64,000 bases of DNA from Siphonodentalium dalli (taxonomy: Eukaryota; Mollusca; Scaphopoda; Gadilida; Siphonodentaliidae): positions 280,605,426 through 280,669,425 of the forward strand of contig CP136063.1 in the NCBI GenBank assembly GCA_032622095.1. Direction: 5' to 3'. The notes below the pieces were generated by a model. It was not told the origin of the DNA. It was given only the letters and a program-made list of their open reading frames with translations, and searched no databases. The first letter of the stretch is position 1. The number at the start of each line of letters is the position of its first letter. Shown piece by piece: positions 1 to 14,107 of the stretch. The position numbers were made by a program, and so were the translations under genes.

Positions 1-92
1 TTAAAATAATGACTAGTAATCATCTGACTGTTCAAACTTATAGGAAACTATTATTATTCAAATATGTAATTTTATTTCAAAACAAATATTTT

Positions 93-325
93 TAGGGGTA
101 ACAATATCATGAATATAAGGAAACATATAAAATAAATGGTAATTATTTCTCATTAGATAGTAGCACAAATGATGTGAGCTGTTTTTAAAGCTCATTTGGT
201 CGTGATTTAAAGAACGATTTTCAAGTTATGACAATTTTAGGGGTAGGGGTAACAATATCATGAATATAAGGAAACATAAAATAAATGGTAATTATTTCTC
301 ATTAGATAGTAGCACAAATGATGTG
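93..325 (+). repeat. Direct repeat pair of about 82 bp
   Basis: The segment 93-176 recurs at 244-325 in the same orientation. Both start with TAGGGGTAACAATATCATG and end with AGCACAAATGATGTG. They differ mainly by a 2-bp deletion in the second copy (ACATATAAAA against ACATAAAA). The 67 bp between them are not repeated. This is a local duplication; with so little divergence it is probably recent. Confidence 0.85.
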
Positions 326-341
326 GCTCATATATAAAACA

Positions 342-370
342 CTAGCTGATGTGCCCGACTTCTTCCCAGT
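342..370 (-). repeat. Short relic of the composite-repeat terminus
   Basis: The words ACTAGCTGATGTGCCCGAC resemble the reverse complement of the junction between copies of the composite repeat at 20,085-23,357, which reads ACTAGCCGATGAGCCCGAC. About 22 of 27 positions agree. No 122-bp unit or GTCTG tract follows here, so it would be a terminal relic or a chance match. A genome search for this word would show whether it is a shared element end. Confidence 0.35.
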
Positions 371-698
371 TATTTAGCTATAACTACCCCATTTACTACA
401 CAACAATAAGCAGCATAGAAATACCCAGACCACTTCCGTAACCACACCAGACACCTCATGGCCACCTAAGCAAAAATTATCGCCATATTTACGTAGGCTA
501 TGATTTTCTGTTCCTGCTTAGGGAAATTTACCTCAATTATGATCAACCAATCAGCAGCCAGAATTTTGTTTAACCTGACTCGAGTTTCGAGTTTCAAGAA
601 GCGTAACTCTATATAATTAGTTGCTTGTGACCTTTTACTGTAAGGGAAATCGAACTCTGATCGTGTAAACCACGCTAATTTTACAAAAAAAGCTTTAA

Positions 699-3600
699 TG
701 ATAGCATGAGTGAGTACGTTTTATATATCCATGATATTATATAGTGATAGCATGAGAGGGTGAGTACAGTTTATATATCCATAATATTATATATTGATAG
801 CTTGAGAGGGTGAGTACAGTTTATATATCCACGATATTGTATATTGATAACATGAGATGGTGAGTACAGTTTATATATCCATCATATTATATATTGATAG
901 CTTGAGAGGGTGAGTACAGTTTATATATCCACGATATTGTATATTGATAACATGAGATGGTGAGTACAGTTTATATATCCACGATATTATATATTGATAG
1001 CATGAGAGGGTGAGTACAGTTTATATATCCACGATATTATATATTGATAACATGAGAGGGTGAGTACAGTTTATATATCCATCATATTATATATTGATAG
1101 CATGAGAGGGTGAGTACAGTTTATATATCCATCATATTATATATTGATAACATGAGATGGTGAGTACAGTTTATATATCCACGATATTATATATTGATAA
1201 CATGAGATGGTGAGTACAGTTTATATATCCATCATATTATATATTGATAACATGAGATGGTGAGTACAGTTTATATATCCATCATATTATATATTGATAA
1301 CATGAGATGGTGAGTACAGTTTATATATCCATCATATTATATATTGATAACATGAGATGGTGAGTACAGTTTATATATCCATCATATTATATATTGATAA
1401 CATGAGATGGTGAGTACAGTTTATATATCCATCATATTATATATTGATAACATGAGATGGTGAGTACAGTTTATATATCCATTATATTATATATTGATAA
1501 CATGAGAGTGTGGAGTACAGTTTATACATCCATCATACTATATAGTGATATCATGAGGGGGTGAGTACAGTTTATATATCCATCATATTATATATTGATA
1601 ACATGAGAGGGTGAGTACAGTTTATATATCCATCATATATTATATATTGATAGCATGAGATGGTGAGTACAGTTTATATATCCATGATATTATATATTGA
1701 TAACATGAGAGGGGTGAGTACAGTTTATATATCCATCATATTATATATTGATAGCATGAGAGGGTGAGTACAGTTTATATATCCATCATATTATATATTG
1801 ATAGCATGAGATGGTGAGTACAGTTTATATATCCATCATATTATATATTGATAACATGAGAGGGTGAGTATAGTTTATATATCCACGATATTGTATATTG
1901 ATAGCATGAGAGGGTGTGAGTACAGTTTATATATCCATGATATTGTATATTGATAGCATGAGAGGGTGGAGTACAGTTTATATATCCACGATATTGTATA
2001 TTGATAGCATGAGAGGGTGAGTACAGTTTATATAATCCATGATATTGTATATTGATAGCATGAGAAGGTGAGTACAGTTTATATATCCATGATATTATAT
2101 ATTGATAACATGAGATGGTGAGTACAGTTTATATATCCATCATATATATATTGATAACATGAGATGGTGAGTACAGTTTATATATCCATCATATTATATA
2201 TTGATAGCATGAGAAGGTGAGTACAGTTTATATATCCATAATATATATATATTGATAACATGAGAGGGGTGAGTACAGTTTATATATCCATCATATTATA
2301 TATTGATAACATGAGAGGGTGAGTACGGTTTATATATCCATGATATTATATATTGATAGCATGAGATGGTGAGTACAGTTTATATATCCATGATATTATA
2401 TATTGATAACATGAGATGGTGAGTACAGTTTATATATCCATCATATTATATATTGATAGCATGAGAGGGTGAGTACAGTTTATATATCCACGATATTATA
2501 TATTGATAACATGAGATGGTGAGTACAGTTTATATATCCATCATATTATATAGTGATAGCATGAGAGGGGTGCGTACAGTTTATATATCCATGATTATTA
2601 TATATTGATAACATGAGATGGTGAGTACAGTTTATATATCCATCATATTATATAGTGATAGCATGAGAGGGTGAGTACAGTTTATATATCCATGATATTA
2701 TATATTGATAGCATGAGAGGGTGAGTACAGTTTATATATCCATAATATTATATATTGATAGGATGAGATGGTGTGTACAGTTTATATATCCATCATATTA
2801 TATATAGATAACATGAGATGGTGAGTACAGTTTATATATCCATCATATTATATATTGATAGGATGAGATGGTGTGTACAGTTTATATATCCATCATATTA
2901 TATATTGATAGCATGAGAGGGTGAGTACAGTTTATATATCCATCATATTATATATTGATAGCATGAGAGGGTGAGTATAGTTTATATATCCATCATATTA
3001 TATATTGATAACATGAGATGGTGAGTACAGTTTATATATCCATCATATTATATATTGATAGCATGATAGGGTGAGTACAGTTTATATATCCATGATATTA
3101 TATATTGATAACATGAGAGGGTGAGTACAGTTTATATATCCATCATATTATATATTGATAACATGAGAGGGTGAGTACAGTTTATATATCCATCATATTA
3201 TATATTGATAGCATGAGAGGGTGAGTACAGTTTATATATCCATCATATTATATATTGATAGGATGAGATGGTGTGTACAGTTTATATATCCACGATATTA
3301 TATATTGATAGCATGAGAGGGTGAGTACAGTTTATATATCCATGATATTATATATTGATAACATGAGAGGGTGAGTACAGTTTATATATCCATCATATTA
3401 TATATTGATAACATGAGAGGGTGAGTACAGTTTATATATCCATCATATTATATATTGATAGCATGAGAGGGTGAGTACAGTTTATATATCCATCATATTA
3501 TATATTGATAGGATGAGATGGTGTGTACAGTTTATATATCCACGATATTATATATTGATAGCATGAGAGGGTGAGTACAGTTTATATATCCATCATATTA

Positions 3601-6600
3601 TATATTGATAGCATGAGAGGGTGAGTACAGTTTATATATCCACGATATTATATATTGATAGCATGAGAGGGTGAGTACAGTTTTATATATCCACGATATT
3701 ATATATTGATAACATGAGATGGTGAGTACAGTTTATATATCCATGATATTATATATTGATAGCATGAGAGGGTGAGTACAGTTTATATATCCATGATATT
3801 ATATATTGATAGCATGAGAGGGTGAGTACAGTTTATATATCCATCATATTATATAGTGATAGCATGAGATGGTGAGTACAGTTTATATATCCACGATATT
3901 ATATATTGATAACATGAGATGGTGAGTACAGTTTATATATCCATCATATTATATATTGATAACATGAGATGGTGAGTACAGTTTATATATCCATGATATT
4001 ATATATTGATAACATGAGATGGTGAGTACAGTTTATATATCCATCATATTATATATTGATAACATGAGATGGTGAGTACAGTTTATATATCCATCATATT
4101 ATATATTGATAACATGAGATGGTGAGTACAGTTTATATATCCATCATATTATACATTGATAACATGAGAGGGTGAGTACAGTTTATATATCCATCATATT
4201 ATATATTGATAACATGAGAGGGTGAGTACAGTTTATATATCCCATCATATTATATATTGATAACATGAGAGGGTGAGTACAGTTTATATATCCATCATAT
4301 TATATATTGATAGCATGAGAGGGTGAGTACAGTTTATATATTCATCATATTATATATGATAGCATGAGAGGGTGAGTACAGTTTATATATCCATCATATT
4401 ATATTTGATAACATGAGAGGGTGAGTACAGTTTATATATATCCATCATATTATATATTGATAGCATGAGATGGTGAGTACAGTTTATATATCCATCATAT
4501 TATATAGTGATAGCATGAGAGGGTGAGTACAGTTTATATATCCACGATATTGTATAGTGATAACATGAGAGGGTGAGTACAGTTTATATATCCATCATAT
4601 TATATATTGATAACATGAGAGGGTGGGTACAGTTTATATATCCATCATATTATATATTGATAGCATGAGAGGGTGAGTACAGTTTATATATCCATCATAT
4701 TATATATTGATAGCATGAGATGGTGAGTACAGTTTATATATCCATCATATATATATAGTGATAGCATGAGAGGGTGAGTACAGTTTATATATCCACGATA
4801 TTGTATAGTGATAACATGAAGAGGGTGAGTACAAGTTTATATATCCATCATATTATATATTGATAACATGAGAGGGTGGGTAACAGTTTATATATCCATT
4901 ATATTATATATTGATAACATGAGAGTGTGAGTACAGTTTATTACATCCATCATACTATATAGTGATATCATGAGGGGGTGAGTACAGTTTATATATCCAT
5001 CATATTATATATTGATAACATGAGAGGGTGAGTACAGTTTATATATCCATCATATTATATATTGATAGCATGAGATGGTGAGTACAGTTTATATATCCAT
5101 GATATTATATATTGATAACATGAGAGGGTGAGTACAGTTTATATATCCATCATATTATATATTGATAGCATGAGAGGGTGAGTACAGTTTATATATCCAT
5201 CATATTATATATTGATAGCATGAGATGGTGAGTACAGTTTATATATCCATCATATTATATATTGATAACATGAGAGGGTGAGTATAGTTTATATATCCAC
5301 GATATTGTATATTGATAGCATGAGAGGGTGAGTACAGTTTATATATCCATGATATTGTATATTGATAGCATGAGAGGGTGAGTACAGTTTATATATCCAC
5401 GATATTGTATATTGATAGCATGAGAGGGTGAGTACAGTTTATATATCCATGATATTGTATATTGATAGCATGAGAAGGTGAGTACAGTTTATATATCCAT
5501 GATATTATATATTGATAACATGAGATGGTGAGTACAGTTTATATATCCATCATATTATATATTGATAACATGAGATGGTGAGTACAGTTTATATATCCAT
5601 CATATTATATATTGATAGCATGAGAAGGTGAGTACAGTTTATATATCCATAATATTATATATTGATAACATGAGAGGGTGAGTACAGTTTATATATCCAT
5701 CATATTATATATTGATAACATGAGAGGGTGAGTACGGTTTATATATCCATGATATTATATATTGATAGCATGAGATGGTGAGTACAGTTTATATATCCAT
5801 GATATTATATATTGATAACATGAGATGGTGAGTACAGTTTATATATCCATCATATTATATATTGATAGCATGAGAGGGTGAGTACAGTTTATATATCCAC
5901 GATATTATATATTGATAACATGAGATGGTGAGTACAGTTTATATATCCATCATATTATATAGTGATAGCATGAGAGGGTGCGTACAGTTTATATATCCAT
6001 GATATTATATATTGATAACATGAGATGGTGAGTACAGTTTATATATCCATCATATTATATAGTGATAGCATGAGAGGGTGAGTACAGTTTATATATCCAT
6101 GATATTATATATTGATAGCATGAGAGGGTGAGTACAGTTTATATATCCATAATATTATATATTGATAGGATGAGATGGTGTGTACAGTTTATATATCCAT
6201 CATATTATATATAGATAACATGAGATGGTGAGTACAGTTTATATATCCATCATATTATATATTGATAGGATGAGATGGTGTGTACAGTTTATATATCCAT
6301 CATATTATATATTGATAGCATGAGAGGGTGAGTACAGTTTATATATCCATCATATTATATATTGATAGCATGAGAGGGTGAGTATAGTTTATATATCCAT
6401 CATATTATATATTGATAACATGAGATGGTGAGTACAGTTTATATATCCATCATATTATATATTGATAGCATGATAGGGTGAGTACAGTTTATATATCCAT
6501 GATATTATATATTGATAACATGAGAGGGTGAGTACAGTTTATATATCCATCATATTATATATTGATAACATGAGAGGGTGAGTACAGTTTATATATCCAT

Positions 6601-9600
6601 CATATTATATATTGATAGCATGAGAGGGTGAGTACAGTTTATATATCCATCATATTATATATTGATAGGATGAGATGGTGTGTACAGTTTATATATCCAC
6701 GATATTATATATTGATAGCATGAGAGGGTGAGTACAGTTTATATATCCATGATATTATATATTGATAACATGAGAGGGTGAGTACAGTTTATATATCCAT
6801 CATATTATATATTGATAACATGAGAGGGTGAGAACAGTTTATATATCCATCATATTATATATTGATAGCATGAGAGGGTGAGTACAGTTTATATATCCAT
6901 CATATTATATATTGATAGGATGAGATGGTGTGTACAGTTTATATATCCACGATATTATATATTGATAGCATGAGAGGGTGAGTACAGTTTATATATCCAT
7001 CATATTATATATTGATAGCATGAGAGGGTGAGTACAGTTTATATATCCACGATATTATATATTGATAGCATGAGAGGGTGAGTACAGTTTATATATCCAC
7101 GATATTATATATTGATAACATGAGATGGTGAGTACAGTTTATATATCCATGATATTATATATTGATAGCATGAGAGGGTGAGTACAGTTTATATATCCAT
7201 GATATTATATATTGATAGCATGAGAGGGTGAGTACAGTTTATATATCCATCATATTATATAGTGATAGCATGAGATGGTGAGTACAGTTTATATATCCAC
7301 GATATTATATATTGATAACATGAGATGGTGAGTACAGTTTATATATCCATCATATTATATATTGATAACATGAGATGGTGAGTACAGTTTATATATCCAT
7401 GATATTATATATTGATAACATGAGATGGTGAGTACAGTTTATATATCCATCATATTATATATTGATAACATGAGATGGTGAGTACAGTTTATATATCCAT
7501 CATATTATATATTGATAACATGAGATGGTGAGTACAGTTTATATATCCATCATATTATACATTGATAACATGAGAGGGTGAGTACAGTTTATATATCCAT
7601 CATATTATATATTGATAACATGAGAGGGTGAGTACAGTTTATATATCCATCATATTATATATTGATAACATGAGAGGGTGAGTACAGTTTATATATCCAT
7701 CATATTATATATTGATAGCATGAGAGGGTGAGTACTGTTTATATATTCATCATATTATATATTGATAGCATGAGAGGGTGAGTACAGTTTATATATCCAT
7801 CATATTATATATTGATAACATGAGAGGGTGAGTACAGTTTATATATCCATCATATTATATATTGATAGCATGAGATGGTGAGTACAGTTTATATATCCAT
7901 CATATTATATAGTGATAGCATGAGAGGGTGAGTACAGTTTATATATCCACGATATTGTATAGTGATAACATGAGAGGGTGAGTACAGTTTATATATCCAT
8001 CATATTTTATATTGATAACATGAGAGGGTGGGTACAGTTTATATATCCATCATATTATATATTGATAGCATGAGAGGGTGAGTACAGTTTATATATCCAT
8101 CATATTATATATGGATAGCATGAGAGGGTGAGTACAGTTTATATATCCATCATATTATATATTGATAGCATGAGAGGGTGAGTACAGTTTATATATCCAT
8201 CATATTATATATTGATAGCATGAGAGGGTGAGTACAGTTTATATATCCACGATATTATATATTGATAACATGAGATGGTGAGTACAGTTTATATATCCAT
8301 CATATTATATAGTGATAGCATGAGAGGGTGCGTACAGTTTATATATCCATGATATTATATATTGATAACATGAGATGGTGAGTACAGTTTATATATCCAT
8401 CATATTATATAGTGATAGCATGAGAGGGTGAGTACAGTTTATATATCCATGATATTATATATTGATAGCATGAGAGGGTGAGTACAGTTTATATATCCAT
8501 AATATTATATATTGATAGGATGAGATGGTGTGTACAGTTTATATATCCATCATATTATATATAGATAACATGAGATGGTGAGTACAGTTTATATATCCAT
8601 CATATTATATATTGATAGGATGAGATGGTGTGTACAGTTTATATATCCATCATATTATATATTGATAGCATGAGAGGGTGAGTACAGTTTATATATCCAT
8701 CATATTATATATTGATAGCATGAGAGGGTGAGTATAGTTTATATATCCATCATATTATATATTGATAACATGAGATGGTGAGTACAGTTTATATATCCAT
8801 CATATTATATATTGATAGCATGATAGGGTGAGTACAGTTTATATATCCATGATATTATATATTGATAACATGAGAGGGTGAGTACAGTTTATATATCCAT
8901 CATATTATATATTGATAACATGAGAGGGTGAGTACAGTTTATATATCCATCATATTATATATTGATAGCATGAGAGGGTGAGTACAGTTTATATATCCAT
9001 CATATTATATATTGATAGGATGAGATGGTGTGTACAGTTTATATATCCACGATATTATATATTGATAGCATGAGAGGGTGAGTACAGTTTATATATCCAT
9101 GATATTATATATTGATAACATGAGAGGGTGAGTACAGTTTATATATCCATCATATTATATATTGATAACATGAGAGGGTGAGTACAGTTTATATATCCAT
9201 CATATTATATATTGATAGCATGAGAGGGTGAGTACAGTTTATATATCCATCATATTATATATTGATAGGATGAGATGGTGTGTACAGTTTATATATCCAC
9301 GATATTATATATTGATAGCATGAGAGGGTGAGTACAGTTTATATATCCATCATATTATATATTGATAGCATGAGAGGGTGAGTACAGTTTATATATCCAC
9401 GATATTATATATTGATAGCATGAGAGGGTGAGTACAGTTTATATATCCACGATATTATATATTGATAACATGAGATGGTGAGTACAGTTTATATATCCAT
9501 GATATTATATATTGATAGCATGAGAGGGTGAGTACAGTTTATATATCCATGATATTATATATTGATAGCATGAGAGGGTGAGTACAGTTTATATATCCAT

Positions 9601-12600
9601 CATATTATATATTGATAGGATGAGATGGTGTGTACAGTTTATATATCCACGATATTATATATTGATAGCATGAGAGGGTGAGTACAGTTTATATATCCAT
9701 GATATTATATATTGATAACATGAGAGGGTGAGTACAGTTTATATATCCATCATATTATATATTGATAACATGAGAGGGTGAGTACAGTTTATATATCCAT
9801 CATATTATATATTGATAGCATGAGAGGGTGAGTACAGTTTATATATCCATCATATTATATATTGATAGGATGAGATGGTGTGTACAGTTTATATATCCAC
9901 GATATTATATATTGATAGCATGAGAGGGTGAGTACAGTTTATATATCCATCATATTATATATTGATAGCATGAGAGGGTGAGTACAGTTTATATATCCAC
10001 GATATTATATATTGATAGCATGAGAGGGTGAGTACAGTTTATATATCCACGATATTATATATTGATAACATGAGATGGTGAGTACAGTTTATATATCCAT
10101 GATATTATATATTGATAGCATGAGAGGGTGAGTACAGTTTATATATCCATGATATTATATATTGATAGCATGAGAGGGTGAGTACAGTTTATATATCCAT
10201 GATATTATATATTGATAGGATGAGATGGTGAGTACAGTTTATATATCCATCATATTATATATTGATAGGATGAGATGGTGAGTACAGTTTATATATCCAT
10301 CATATTATATATTGATAACATGAGATGGTGAGTACAGTTTATATATCCATGATATTATATATTGATAACATGAGATGGTGAGTACAGTTTATATATCCAT
10401 CATATTATATATTGATAACATGAGATGGTGAGTACAGTTTATATATCCATCATATTATATATTGATAACATGAGATGGTGAGTACAGTTTATATATCCAT
10501 CATATTATATATTGATAACATGAGATGGTGAGTACAGTTTATATATCCATCATATTATACATTGATAACATGAGAGGGTGAGTACAGTTTATATATCCAT
10601 CATATTATATATTGATAACATGAGAGGGTGAGTACAGTTTATATATCCATCATATTATATATTGATAACATGAGAGGGTGAGTACAGTTTATATATCCAT
10701 CATATTATATATTGATAGCATGAGAGGGTGAGTACTGTTTATATATTCATCATATTATATATTGATAGCATGAGAGGGTGAGTACAGTTTATATATCCAT
10801 CATATTATATATTGATAACATGAGAGGGTGAGTACAGTTTATATATCCATCATATTATATATTGATAGCATGAGATGGTGAGTACAGTTTATATATCCAT
10901 CATATTATATAGTGATAGCATGAGAGGGTGAGTACAGTTTATATATCCACGATATTGTATAGTGATAACATGAGAGGGTGAGTACAGTTTATATATCCAT
11001 CATATTATATATTGATAACATGAGAGGGTGGGTACAGTTTATATATCCATCATATTATATATTGATAGCATGAGAGGGTGAGTACAGTTTATATATCCAT
11101 CATATTATATATGGATAGCATGAGAGGGTGAGTACAGTTTATATATCCATCATATTATATATTGATAGCATGAGAGGGTGAGTACAGTTTATATATCCAT
11201 CATATTATATATTGATAGCATGAGAGGGTGAGTACAGTTTATATATCCATCATATTGTATATTGATAACATGAGAGGGTGAGTACAGTTTATATATCCAT
11301 GATATTATATATTGATAACATGAGAGGGTGAGTACAGTTTATATATCCATCATATTATATATTGATAGCATGAGAGGGTGAGTACAGTTTATATATCCAT
11401 CATATTATATATTGATAGCATGAGAGGATGAGTACAGTTTATATATCCATCATATTATATATTGATAGCATGAGATGGTGAGTACAGTTTATATATCCAT
11501 CATATTATATATTGATAGCATGAGAGGGTGAGTACAGTTTATATATCCACGATATTGTATAGTGATAACATGAGAGGGTGAGTACAGTTTATATATCCAT
11601 CATATTATATATTGATAACATGAGAGGGTGAGTACAGTTTATATATCCATCATATTATATATTGATAGCATGAGAGGGTGAGTACAGTTTATATATCCAC
11701 GATATTGTATATTGATAACATGAGAGGGTGAGTACAGTTTATATATCCATCATATTATATAGTGATAGCATGAGAGGGTGAGTACAGTTTATATATCCAT
11801 GATATTATATATTGATAACATGAGATGGTGAGTACAGTTTATATATCCATCATATTGTATATTGATAACATGAGATGGTGAGTACAGTTTATATATCCAT
11901 CATATTATATATTGATAACATGAGATGGTGAGTACAGTTTATATATCCATGATATTATATATTGATAGCATGAGAGGGTGAGTACAGTTTATATATCCAT
12001 CATATTATATATTGATAGCATGAGAAGGTGAGTACAGTTTATATATCCATGATATTATATATTGATAACATGAGAGGGTGAGTACAGTTTATATATCCAT
12101 CATATTATATATTGATAACATGAGAGGGTGAGTACAGTTTATATATCCATCATATTATATATTGATAGCATGAGAGGGTGAGTACAGTTTATATATCCAC
12201 GATATTATATATTGATAACATGAGATGGTGAGTACAGTTTATATATCCATGATATTATATATTGATAGCATGAGAGGGTGAGTACAGTTTATATATCCAT
12301 GATATTATATATTGATAACATGAGAGGGTGAGTACAGTTTATATATCCATCATATTATATATTGATAACATGAGAGGGTGAGTACAGTTTATATATCCAT
12401 CATATTATATATTGATAGCATGAGAGGGTGAGTACAGTTTATATATCCACGATATTATATATTGATAACATGAGATGGTGAGTACAGTTTATATATCCAT
12501 GATATTATATATTGATAGCATGAGAGGGTGAGTACAGTTTATATATCCATGATATTATATATTGATAGCATGAGAGGGTGAGTACAGTTTATATATCCAT

Positions 12601-14107
12601 CATATTATATAGTGATAGCATGAGATGGTGAGTACAGTTTATATATCCACGATATTATATATTGATAACATGAGATGGTGAGTACAGTTTATATATCCAT
12701 CATATTATATATTGATAACATGAGATGGTGAGTACAGTTTATATATCCATGATATTATATATTGATAACATGAGATGGTGAGTACAGTTTATATATCCAT
12801 CATATTATATATTGATAACATGAGATGGTGAGTACAGTTTATATATCCATCATATTATATATTGATAACATGAGATGGTGAGTACAGTTTATATATCCAT
12901 CATATTATACATTGATAACATGAGATGGTGAGTACAGTTTATATATCCATCATATTATATATTGATAACATGAGAGGGTGAGTACAGTTTATATATCCAT
13001 CATATTATATATTGATAACATGAGATGGTGAGTACGGTTTATATATCCATTATATTATATATTGATAGCATGAGAGGGTGAGTATAGTTTATATATCCAT
13101 CATATTATATATTGATAGCATGAGAGGGTGAGTATAGTTTATATATCCATCATATTATATAGTGATAGCATGAGAGGGTGAGTACAGTTTATATATCCAT
13201 CATATTATATATTGATAACATGAGATGGTGAGTACGGTTTATATATCCATGATATTATATATGGATAACATGAGATGGTGAGTATAGTTTATATATCCAT
13301 CATATTATATATGGATAACATGAGAGGGTGAGTACAGTTTATATATCCATCATATTATATATTGATAACATGAGATGGTGAGTACAGTTTATATATCCAT
13401 GATATTATATATTGATAACATGAGATGGTGAGTACAGTTTATATATCCATGATATTATATATTGATAACATGAGAGGGTGAGTACAGTTTATATATCCAT
13501 GATATTATATATTGATAGCATGAGAGGGTGAGTACAGTTTATATATCCACGATATTATATATTGATAGCATGAGAGGGTGAGTACAGTTTATATATCCAT
13601 CATATTATATAGTGATAACATGAGAGGGTGAGTACAGTTTATATATCCATCATATTATATATTGATAACATGAGATGGTGAGTACAGTTTATATATCCAT
13701 CATATTATATATTGATAACATGAGATGGTGAGTACAGTTTATATATCCATCATATTATATAGTGATAACATGAGAGGGTGAGTACAGTTTATATATCCAT
13801 CATATTATATATTGATAACATGAGATGGTGAGTACAGTTTATATATCCATCATATTATATATTGATAACATGAGATGGTGAGTACAGTTTATATATCCAT
13901 CATATTATATATTGATAGCATGAGAGGGTGAGTACAGTTTATATATCCATGATATTATATATTGATAACATGAGAGGGTGAGTACAGTTTATATATCCAT
14001 CATATTATATATTGATAACATGAGAGGGTGAGTACAGTTTATATATCCATCATATTATATATTGATATCATGAGAGGGTGAGAACAGTTTATATATCCAT
14101 ATATATT
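699..14107 (+). repeat. Satellite 1, 50-bp unit, about 268 copies
   Basis: A head-to-tail array of a 50-bp unit whose core is GAGTACAGTTTATATATCC followed by an A+T-rich half (ATATTATATATTGATA). Common variable positions are CATCATA/CATGATA/CACGATA, GATAACATG/GATAGCATG and GAGATGG/GAGAGGG. Rare variants repeat at fixed distances: 600 bp (9,031 to 9,631 and 9,281 to 9,881), 2,350 bp (5,981 to 8,331; 6,471 to 8,821; 10,560 to 12,910) and 3,000 bp (7,560 to 10,560; 7,746 to 10,746). These are 12, 47 and 60 units, so whole blocks were duplicated. It has no open frame. The array grades into satellite 2 through one transitional unit at 14,064-14,107. Confidence 0.97.
1500..4960 (+). repeat. Indel-rich block of satellite 1 parallel to 4,920-8,360
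   Basis: The order of unit variants in this block matches that of the next ~3.4 kb. Examples are TAGTGATATCATGAGGGGG at 1,545 and 4,962, GGGTGCGTACAG at ~2,573 and ~5,981, and GCATGATAGGG at 3,064 and 6,471. Here, however, the 50-bp register is broken by many 1-2-bp changes (for example GAGAGGGGTGAG, GGGTGTGAG, ATATAATCCATG, GAAGAGGG, ACAAGTTT). The offset between partners falls from 3,417 to 3,405 across the block, so insertions accumulate in this copy. Units before 1,500 and after 4,960 keep strict register. Either this copy is poorly polished assembly or it has a real excess of indels. Confidence 0.8.

Larger units (their letters stand above)
1..698. other. A+T-rich left flank, no gene seen
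   Basis: This stretch has no open frame of note. It holds an imperfect direct duplication (93-176 and 244-325) and, near 342, a short match to the end of the composite repeat found at 20,085-23,357. The last few bases before 699 run straight into the first unit of satellite 1. I see no recognisable coding, RNA or promoter signal. Confidence 0.6.

Noticed and set aside
699-14107. Telomeric or subtelomeric repeat
   Set aside because: The unit bears no relation to TTAGGG-type repeats and no telomeric tract is seen anywhere in the window.
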